Source of the DNA: Clostridia bacterium
GTDB lineage: Bacteria > Bacillota > Clostridia > Christensenellales > CAG-917
Direction: 5' to 3'
Assembly: GCA_017500745.1 (NCBI GenBank)
Contig: JAFVYE010000045.1
Location: forward strand, 1 to 11,462
Length of the DNA stretch: 11,462 nucleotides
The position numbers and the translations under genes were made by a program. Below the pieces are notes generated by a model. It made no database searches, was not told where the DNA came from, and saw only the letters and a program-made list of their open reading frames with translations. Shown here one piece after another: positions 6,474 to 11,462 of the stretch. Positions within the stretch are counted from its first letter, which is position 1. The number at the start of each line of letters is the position of its first letter.

Positions 6474-6485
6474 TATGAGGTGGAG

Positions 6486-7259
6486 ATGTTTCTGGTTTTC
6501 AAAAAAAGAAATATTTTGTTTTACGGATTTGTGATTGTAATGATAGTGGCGCTCATCGCCACCATATCGGTGTCATCGGTGGCAGGAGTGTATTTTGGAA
6601 AAACAACAAGAAAGATTCCCGTGTATTCGGTGGCAGTCCCCGATGATGACAAAGTGATTGCCTTGACCTTTGACGCCGCATGGGGCGCAGACAAAACGCT
6701 GAAAATAATTGAGATACTCAAAGAGTATGACGCAAAAGCTACTTTCTTTCTGGTAGGGTTTTGGATAGACAAATATCCAGAGGAAGTCAAGGCCATCGCA
6801 GAAGCGGGCTTTGACATTGGCAACCACTCCGAAAACCATCTTAATATGCCAAGGTTATCCAGCGACAAAATTGTGGAAGAGATCCTGTCCGTCAATGAAA
6901 AGGTCAAAGGATTGACTGGCATAACGCCCGTATATTTTCGTGCACCATTTGGCGACTACGACAACGGTCTAATGACCTGTATAGAGGATTTGGGCATGGT
7001 GGGAGTGCAGTGGTCAATAGACAGCTTGGACTGGAAAGGACTTGGTGTAAAGGAGATTACAGGCCGAATTTTGCCTAAGGCAAAAAGTGGTGACATAGTT
7101 TTGTTCCACAACAACAGTGACCACGTTGTTGACGTGCTTCCCGTAATCCTTGAGGGGTTAAAGCAAAAGGGGTTCCGATTTGTTGCATTAAGTGAAATGG
7201 TTTATCAGAAGAACTACACGGTGGACTCACAAGGAGTTCAGCGAAAAAATAATCAGTGA
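6486..7259 (+). CDS. PdaB-like polysaccharide deacetylase (NodB domain, carbohydrate esterase 4)
   Basis: 257 aa from the ATG at 6486. One N-terminal membrane anchor (about 10-30) precedes an extracytoplasmic NodB domain. CE4 motifs are present: TFDAAWG with Asp63, the metal-binding pair His114/His118 in NHSENH, RAPFGDYDN (152-160), the SIDSLDW motif (177-183) and LFHNN with His208. The IPVYSV... and FDAAWG wording is closest to the PdaB family, which in Bacillus acts on cell wall or spore cortex polymers; here the exact substrate (GlcNAc or MurNAc residues of peptidoglycan) is inferred. All metal and catalytic residues appear to be present, so it should be active. The ATG is chosen because GAGG (6477-6480) lies five bases upstream; a GTG at 6480 would have no ribosome binding site. 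The SSB-like gene follows 16 bases later. Confidence 0.9.
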   Translation: MFLVFKKRNILFYGFVIVMIVALIATISVSSVAGVYFGKTTRKIPVYSVAVPDDDKVIALTFDAAWGADKTLKIIEILKEYDAKATFFLVGFWIDKYPEEVKAIAEAGFDIGNHSENHLNMPRLSSDKIVEEILSVNEKVKGLTGITPVYFRAPFGDYDNGLMTCIEDLGMVGVQWSIDSLDWKGLGVKEITGRILPKAKSGDIVLFHNNSDHVVDVLPVILEGLKQKGFRFVALSEMVYQKNYTVDSQGVQRKNNQ

Positions 7260-7275
7260 TACAAGGAGAAAAACA

Positions 7276-7893
7276 ATGAGTTATGAACAGCTTGAAAACA
7301 ACAAAGTTTATCTAAACGGAGTGGTGACACAAGAGCCAGAATTTTCCCACGAAGTAATGGGAGAGGGGTTTTACGATTTCATATTGGATGTAAACCGTTT
7401 GAGCGGACAGACAGATAGGATTCCTTTGACAATATCCGAAAGACTTATGGGAGATGACCACATATCCTTGGGTGCAACCCTTGGGGTGTATGGTCAATTG
7501 CGCAGTTACAATAGAGTGGTTGGAGACAGAAGCAAATTGGTGCTCAAGGTTTTTGTCAGAGAGCTGGGATTGGGAGATGAAAGCAACCCCAACTTTATTG
7601 AAATTGAGGGATATGTGTGCAAACCTACAATATTTAGAACAACTCCATTTGGAAGGGAGATTTGTGATGTGCTTCTTGCTGTAAATAGGGCATACAACAA
7701 ATCAGACTATATCCCTTGTATCGCATGGGGGCGCAATGCAAGATATGCAGAAACCTTTAAGATTGGCGATAGAGTGCTTTTGTCAGGTCGCATTCAATCA
7801 AGAGAATATCAAAAGGGGCTTGATGATGGCACCTACGAGTGTCGCACCGCATATGAGGTGTCAATAAACAAAATAGAAAAGTGCCCACAATAA
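7276..7893 (+). CDS. Single-stranded-DNA-binding-like protein with two OB folds
   Basis: 205 aa, distinct from the canonical SSB: two OB-fold-like halves (about 8-98 and 107-202) and no acidic C-terminal tail ending in DIPF. Recognisable stretches are VYLNGVVTQEPEFSHEVMGE (11-30), IPLTISERL (48-56), the second-half start FIEIEGYVCKPTIFRTTPFG (106-125), and IPCIAWGRNARYAETF followed by GRIQSREYQ. The second half is very like PriB/SSB-type OB domains, and proteins of this build are widespread in Clostridia, where they are annotated as SSB-like. The role (DNA replication, repair or competence) is not established. An AAGGAG site (7263-7268) is seven bases before the ATG at 7276; a longer reading from 7192 would overlap the deacetylase by 68 bases and is rejected. 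No terminator is seen after it. Confidence is high for family, low for job. Confidence 0.85.
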   Translation: MSYEQLENNKVYLNGVVTQEPEFSHEVMGEGFYDFILDVNRLSGQTDRIPLTISERLMGDDHISLGATLGVYGQLRSYNRVVGDRSKLVLKVFVRELGLGDESNPNFIEIEGYVCKPTIFRTTPFGREICDVLLAVNRAYNKSDYIPCIAWGRNARYAETFKIGDRVLLSGRIQSREYQKGLDDGTYECRTAYEVSINKIEKCPQ

Positions 7894-7957
7894 CAGATAA
7901 ACTCCGGCTGTGTCTATTGAGTTGTGCAATTGAATTTTGCAATATATTTGACAGCTA

Positions 7958-7986
7958 TTTACAAGCGTGAAAAAATCGTGTATAAT
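7958..7986 (+). promoter_or_regulatory. Sigma-A promoter for the alpha-galactosidase transcription unit
   Basis: TTTACA (7958-7963), a 17-base spacer and a perfect TATAAT (7981-7986) give a strong-looking promoter with a leader of roughly 50 bases. A perfect TTGACA at 7948-7953 is 27 bases from the -10, too far to pair with it. No good terminator separates it from the SSB-like gene, so some read-through is possible. Confidence 0.8.
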
Positions 7987-8032
7987 TAACATTTAGAAAA
8001 AATATAACGTTACGTGCGGATACGCTTGCACG
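7960..8032 (+). promoter_or_regulatory. Operator-like elements around the alpha-galactosidase start site
   Basis: TACAAGCG (7960-7967) lies between the -35 and -10, and its near inverted copy CGCTTGCA (8023-8030) lies in the leader; both resemble halves of CcpA catabolite-response sites. TAACGTTA (8005-8012), a palindrome with central CG as in LacI/GalR operators, lies about 20 bases past the -10. CGTGC (8013-8017) and GCACG (8028-8032) can form a short hairpin ahead of the AAAGGGG ribosome binding site (8034-8040). All are suggestive only. Confidence 0.3.
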
Positions 8033-8045
8033 CAAAGGGGCAAAT

Positions 8046-9734
8046 ATGAACATCAAAGATTACACACTCAAAGTAGTTTACGAGTACGCAGGCAAAACAA
8101 GAGTTATCAATGATAGTGATGACGTCCTCACTTTTGTAGACAAAGGAGATGACACTCACGTCCACATCATCGTAAACGCAAAAGAAGCAGTCAAAATCAC
8201 TCTTGCAGAGCTTATCTACGACCATTATTTTGAAACTGATGAATGGTTCTATGGCGGCGGATATCAAAGCTGGTCAACATCAAGAGAATACAAGCGTGGA
8301 GATAGACAATATGGCCTTAGATTCCCCTGTAGCGCAATTCCTCTTGCTCGCACATTTGCAGCAGCATCAGGCGACACCTATTTTACTGAAGTAGGCAAGG
8401 ATCTGTTCCATTCAAACACATACACTTATCTCCGCAAGGGCGCAGACCTTGAGTTCTTTGGCACCCTCAATGACAGAACCGGCTACACCGTATTCTACGC
8501 AGACGTAAGAGAAAACGTTTTTGCAATTGAAAAGGACGTTGAAGGTGTCACCATTATTGGCGACTATGAGCTCTTTAACGTGACTTACTATGCTGGCTCA
8601 TACGATGAGGTGTTTGACAAATACTTTGATGAATACCCTCGTAAGAAAACTGGCAGAGTTGACCACTTTGCAGGATACACCTCATGGTACAACTATTTCC
8701 AAAATATCAGTGAAGATATAATCATGCGTGATCTTGAAGGCCTCTATGAAAAGGCAGGAAACAAGGCAAATATCTTCCAAATTGACGATGGATATGAAAG
8801 CATGGTTGGTGATTGGCTCACATTGAAGCCCGAGTTCCCTAAGGGAATGGGGCATCTTGCTGATGAAATTCACAAGAAGGGCTACAAGGCAGGCATTTGG
8901 CTTGCACCTTTCAGTGCACAATTCAAGGCACAAATCGTCAAAGATCATCCTGAATGGCTTATCAAAAATAAAAAGGGCAAAAACATGATTGGTGGTTTTG
9001 CTTGGAACGGATTCTATGTCCTTGACATTGAGCAACCCGAAGTTCGTGAACATATCAAAAACGTGTTCCGCGTAGTGTTTGATGAGTGGGGATACGATAT
9101 GGTCAAGCTTGACTTCTTGTATTCAGTGGCAATTGAACCTCGCAACAACAAATCTCGTGGACAACTTATGCACGAAGCAATGGACTTCTTGCGTGAGTGC
9201 TGTGGCGACAAGATCATCCTTGGATGTGGCGTGCCTCTCAGCGCAAGCTTTGGCGTTGTGGATGCTTGCAGAATCAGCTGTGACGTTGAACTTTCCTTCA
9301 AGGAAAAATTCTACGTGAAAGTCACCAACCAAGAAATCATTTCTGCAAAGATGGCAATGAACAACAGCATTTTCCGCAGACATTTGAACGGCAGAATATT
9401 CGCAAATGACCCCGACGTGTTCTTCCTCAGAGATGACGGCATGAAGCCCGCAATCTTCACATGGGAACAAAAGCAACTTCTTGCTCGCATCAATCACATG
9501 TTTGGTTCAGTCCTCTTTGTCAGCGACAATGCAGGCGTATACGATGACAAGAAAGTTGAGGTACTTCTTGACTCATTCAAGAAGTTTGACGGAAAGGTGA
9601 TTTCTGCAGAGTATTCAGATACAAAGGGAAGTGGAGAGGAAATCATCACCATTGAATATGAGCAAGATGGTGCAAGAAAGTGCCTTGCATACAACACATT
9701 GACAGGCAAATACACGGATGCAGTAGTTGACTAA
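8046..9734 (+). CDS. Alpha-galactosidase, glycoside hydrolase family 36 (melibiase type)
   Basis: 562 aa, cytosolic (no signal peptide). An N-terminal beta-rich domain (1 to about 200) precedes the TIM-barrel catalytic domain (about 205-500). Key motifs are FQIDDGYE (244-251), AGIWLAPF (282-289), the nucleophile in VKLDFLYS (Asp356) and the acid/base in CRISCDV (Asp413). It should release terminal alpha-1,6-galactose from melibiose or raffinose-type sugars after uptake, using the retaining mechanism known for GH36. At 562 aa it is shorter than the roughly 700-residue group, matching the compact bacterial branch. AAAGGGG (8034-8040) precedes the ATG by five bases. Codon use differs from flanking genes: by hand about 22 of 38 Phe codons are TTC, whereas the MurF-like gene uses mostly TTT. 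This fits high expression or transfer. No transporter, regulator or other sugar gene is adjacent. yggS starts one base after its stop. Confidence 0.9.
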   Translation: MNIKDYTLKVVYEYAGKTRVINDSDDVLTFVDKGDDTHVHIIVNAKEAVKITLAELIYDHYFETDEWFYGGGYQSWSTSREYKRGDRQYGLRFPCSAIPLARTFAAASGDTYFTEVGKDLFHSNTYTYLRKGADLEFFGTLNDRTGYTVFYADVRENVFAIEKDVEGVTIIGDYELFNVTYYAGSYDEVFDKYFDEYPRKKTGRVDHFAGYTSWYNYFQNISEDIIMRDLEGLYEKAGNKANIFQIDDGYESMVGDWLTLKPEFPKGMGHLADEIHKKGYKAGIWLAPFSAQFKAQIVKDHPEWLIKNKKGKNMIGGFAWNGFYVLDIEQPEVREHIKNVFRVVFDEWGYDMVKLDFLYSVAIEPRNNKSRGQLMHEAMDFLRECCGDKIILGCGVPLSASFGVVDACRISCDVELSFKEKFYVKVTNQEIISAKMAMNNSIFRRHLNGRIFANDPDVFFLRDDGMKPAIFTWEQKQLLARINHMFGSVLFVSDNAGVYDDKKVEVLLDSFKKFDGKVISAEYSDTKGSGEEIITIEYEQDGARKCLAYNTLTGKYTDAVVD

Positions 9735-9735
9735 T

Positions 9736-10407
9736 ATGATTGACCTTGATGCTTTGCACAAAGTGAGAGATGACGTGAGTGCAACAGGCAGAAATGTTTT
9801 GCTTGTTGCTGCCACCAAAACTCAAACAAAAGAAACTGTGGATGAGTTTATGGCTCTTGCTCCAGATTTTGTGCTTGGCGAAAACAGAGTGCAAGAACTT
9901 GTCGCCAAATATGATCCTCGCTACAAATGGCATCTCATAGGTCAACTGCAAACCAACAAAGTGAAATATATCATTGACAAGGTTGAATTAATACATTCGC
10001 TTGACCGAATTACCCTTGCCGATGAAATTGAAAGACAGGCGTCAAAGCACGGCAAAGTGCAATCTTGCCTTGTTGAAATCAACATGGGTGGTGAAGTGAC
10101 AAAGGGCGGAGTAAGCCCTGATGAAGCTGTTGATTTTATCACATCACTCAAGGAATACAATCACATCAAAATTGAAGGAATAATGTCTGTCCTTCCAAAC
10201 AAAAGCACCAAAGAACTTGACACACTTTATGATGAACTTGACCTGATTTTTGACAAAGTCAAAAAAATTGAGCAGGACAACGTGGAAATCAAATATTTGT
10301 CAGCTGGCATGAGCGGTGACTACAAAGTTGCGTTACGCCACAAATCAAACGTGTTGAGACTTGGTAGACTTATTTTTGGAGAAAGAGTCTATACGCCAAG
10401 CAAATAG
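9736..10407 (+). CDS. YggS/PLPBP family pyridoxal phosphate homeostasis protein
   Basis: 223 aa, single alanine-racemase-like TIM barrel with no racemase C-terminal domain. It holds PLP through Lys28 in VAATKT and is thought to buffer PLP and amino-acid pools rather than catalyse. Family stretches are LGENRVQEL (43-51), WHLIGQLQTNKVK (63-75), HSLDR, and SAGMSGDYKVAL leading to VLRLGRLIFGERVY. The ATG at 9736 comes one base after the galactosidase stop and no clear ribosome binding site is visible, so translation may be coupled. A TTG at 9727 overlapping the upstream gene is possible but less likely. In many Gram-positive genomes yggS stands just before sepF, as here. It ends in TAG, which overlaps the sepF ribosome binding site. 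Confidence 0.92.
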   Translation: MIDLDALHKVRDDVSATGRNVLLVAATKTQTKETVDEFMALAPDFVLGENRVQELVAKYDPRYKWHLIGQLQTNKVKYIIDKVELIHSLDRITLADEIERQASKHGKVQSCLVEINMGGEVTKGGVSPDEAVDFITSLKEYNHIKIEGIMSVLPNKSTKELDTLYDELDLIFDKVKKIEQDNVEIKYLSAGMSGDYKVALRHKSNVLRLGRLIFGERVYTPSK

Positions 10408-10413
10408 GTGATT

Positions 10414-10788
10414 ATGGACAGAATAGGGAGAGGCTACGCAAATTCTTATAGCGTACCTTCAAAAGCAAGCAAGCATCAGTCCGAGGCGAGTGTTGCCACC
10501 CGTCTTGGCAGGTTGTTTCAAGAACAAAACGAACAATACGTCGGCTCTGCCACGGTGATTTTTGCACCCAAGTCCTACGATGACGTGAGCAAAATCATTG
10601 ACCATCTCAAACGAGGGGAGCAAGTTATTGTTGATTTTTCCACCACAAATCAAGGTGTTGTTGGTCGCATACTTGATTTTATGAGTGGTGCAGTTTACGC
10701 CCTTGGAGGGTCAGTTAGAAGAATAACAGCGGATATTTTTCTGTTTTCGCAAGGGGTGATGGTGTATCCCAATGCGTCAAATAGATAA
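10414..10788 (+). CDS. sepF: SepF, cell division protein (Z-ring membrane anchor family)
   Basis: 124 aa. The conserved C-terminal SepF domain (about 44-124) is clear: SATVIFAPKSYDDVSKIIDHL (45-65, given as ends only) followed by GEQVIVDFS, the GRILDFMSGAVYALGGSVRRI dimer core and FLFSQGVMVYP. SepF binds the FtsZ C-terminal tail, bundles filaments and tethers them to the membrane with an N-terminal amphipathic helix. Here the N-terminus is polar and glycine/serine-rich (MDRIGRGYANSYS), without that helix, and cannot be longer because the yggS TAG is in the same frame six bases before the GTG-ATT-ATG. The only helix-like candidate is around 27-42 (VATRLGRLFQEQNEQ). AGGTGA (10406-10411) overlaps the stop of yggS and is close to the ATG; GTG at 10408 is an alternative start adding two residues. 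lspA follows after 11 bases. Confidence 0.92.
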   Translation: MDRIGRGYANSYSVPSKASKHQSEASVATRLGRLFQEQNEQYVGSATVIFAPKSYDDVSKIIDHLKRGEQVIVDFSTTNQGVVGRILDFMSGAVYALGGSVRRITADIFLFSQGVMVYPNASNR

Positions 10789-10799
10789 AAGGACAACCT

Positions 10800-11459
10800 A
10801 TGAAGAAAAAATTGGACATTGACAAAGTCAAAAACAAAGTTAAAAGCTATTTTGCAGATTATGCAAACGAGCTCAAATCTGACAAAAAACTTTTCAAAAG
10901 ATTTTTGTTGATAAGCGGAATTGAGTTTTTGCTTTTGGCATTTACAATAGTTTTTGACCTTTGCATGAAAGAGTTTTTGTATGATTTTCTGCTAAAGCAT
11001 GATGGAAACTACGTTGTGGTCAAAGGATTTTTGGATTTGACTTATTCCGAAAACACGGGCGCTGGCTTTGGCATGTTCAAGGACGGCACCTTGGCTCTTA
11101 CAGTAATTACGGCAATCATTATCGTGGGCATATTTGGCTATTTGCTTGTTGCAAAGCGCAAAGACATTTGGCTTAGAATATCCCTCGTTCTCATTGCGGG
11201 TGGTGGCATCGGCAACTTGGTTGACAGAATTGGACTCAAATATGTCCGTGACTTCTTTGAGTTCACCTTCATGGACTTTGCAATTTTCAACATCGCAGAT
11301 TTCTTTGTGACAGTTGGCGCATTCATGCTGATATTCTATCTCATATATCTCATAGTCATTGATTTTGTCAAGGGCAAGGATAAAAAGGAAGAAAAAGGCA
11401 TTCTAACTGAACCAACTGCAGAAGATTCCGCTGACGAAAACAGTACAGAAAACAACTGA
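10800..11459 (+). CDS. lspA: LspA, lipoprotein signal peptidase (signal peptidase II), with extended termini
   Basis: 219 aa against about 150-170 for typical LspA. Four membrane segments can be drawn (about 35-58, 95-118, 124-140, 162-188). The aspartic protease motifs are present: DxxxK of helix one as Asp53/Lys57, TYSENTGAGFGMF (81-93), GGIGNLVDRIG with catalytic Asp142, VRDFFEF, and FNIADFFVTVG with catalytic Asp167. It cleaves the signal peptide of diacylglyceryl-modified prolipoproteins in the cytoplasmic membrane. Unusual parts are a lysine-rich N-terminal extension of about 34 residues and an acidic, Ser/Thr-rich C-terminal tail of about 28 residues, both expected on the cytosolic side. 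After the second Asp a Phe-Phe occurs where Ser is common. AAAAGGA (10787-10793) lies six bases before the ATG. It completes the yggS-sepF-lspA run and ends three bases before the window edge. Confidence 0.94.
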   Translation: MKKKLDIDKVKNKVKSYFADYANELKSDKKLFKRFLLISGIEFLLLAFTIVFDLCMKEFLYDFLLKHDGNYVVVKGFLDLTYSENTGAGFGMFKDGTLALTVITAIIIVGIFGYLLVAKRKDIWLRISLVLIAGGGIGNLVDRIGLKYVRDFFEFTFMDFAIFNIADFFVTVGAFMLIFYLIYLIVIDFVKGKDKKEEKGILTEPTAEDSADENSTENN

Positions 11460-11462
11460 TAT

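Noticed and set aside
6360..6480. Known riboswitch (c-di-GMP, ZTP, THF, preQ1, fluoride) in the deacetylase leader
   Set aside because: None of the conserved cores of these classes, as I know them, can be found in the bases.
7192..7275. Upstream start for the SSB-like protein
   Set aside because: It would overlap the deacetylase by 68 bases with no ribosome binding site; AAGGAG fits the ATG at 7276.
7925..7941. TGCAA/TTGCA hairpin after the SSB-like gene as a terminator
   Set aside because: Only five pairs, AT-rich, and no U-tract follows.
7948..7953. Perfect TTGACA upstream of the galactosidase as the -35 box
   Set aside because: It is 27 bases from TATAAT; TTTACA at 7958 has the right 17-base spacing.
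9123..9497. Antisense open frame opposite the alpha-galactosidase
   Set aside because: The plus strand encodes clear GH36 active-site motifs over the same bases, and the antisense product is Cys/His-rich nonsense without a ribosome binding site.

Overview
The window looks like chromosomal DNA of a low-GC, Gram-positive-type anaerobe, most likely an uncultured member of the Clostridia. This rests on a RibU-type ECF substrate-binding subunit, SepF, a PdaB-like polysaccharide deacetylase, a clostridial-type two-OB-fold SSB-like protein, a clostridial-type Ddl (NEINTVPGS ending), and clear AGGAGG-type ribosome binding sites. It is gene-dense, with 12 protein genes. I saw no tRNA, rRNA, CRISPR array, insertion sequence or phage gene.

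Region 1 (1-5483, plus strand) is one tightly packed transcription unit with overlaps or gaps of a few bases. It carries ribU fused to tsaE, then tsaB, rimI, an alpha/beta hydrolase, a membrane-anchored MurF-like ligase, and ddl. The first part concerns riboflavin uptake and the tRNA t6A/ribosomal S18 acetylation set, with tsaD absent. The second part makes the D-Ala-D-X end of the peptidoglycan stem peptide. A hairpin at 5487-5510 ends the unit and also serves the convergent gene that follows.

Region 2 (5524-6352, minus strand) is a lone unrecognised membrane protein. Its near-consensus promoter sits so close to the ATG that the message may be leaderless. Region 3 (6353-7893, plus strand) holds a 120-base leader with nested inverted repeats, then a PdaB-like deacetylase and the SSB-like protein.

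Region 4 (7894-11459, plus strand) starts with a good sigma-A promoter. It reads into a cytosolic GH36 alpha-galactosidase whose codon use differs from its neighbours. One base later comes the housekeeping run yggS-sepF-lspA (PLP homeostasis, Z-ring anchoring, lipoprotein signal peptidase), so a sugar-utilisation promoter may feed division and envelope genes.

The most interesting points are these. (a) The RibU-TsaE fusion carries a well-placed internal SD-GTG that could also make free TsaE. (b) The hydrolase appears to start at AUA behind a perfect AGGAGG. (c) The Ddl has Phe where E. coli DdlB has Tyr216, a change tied to D-Ala-D-lactate synthesis. (d) The MurF-like enzyme has a five-helix membrane domain in place of the usual substrate domain. 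(e) The SepF has no recognisable N-terminal membrane-targeting helix. No wholly new defence or mobile system is visible.
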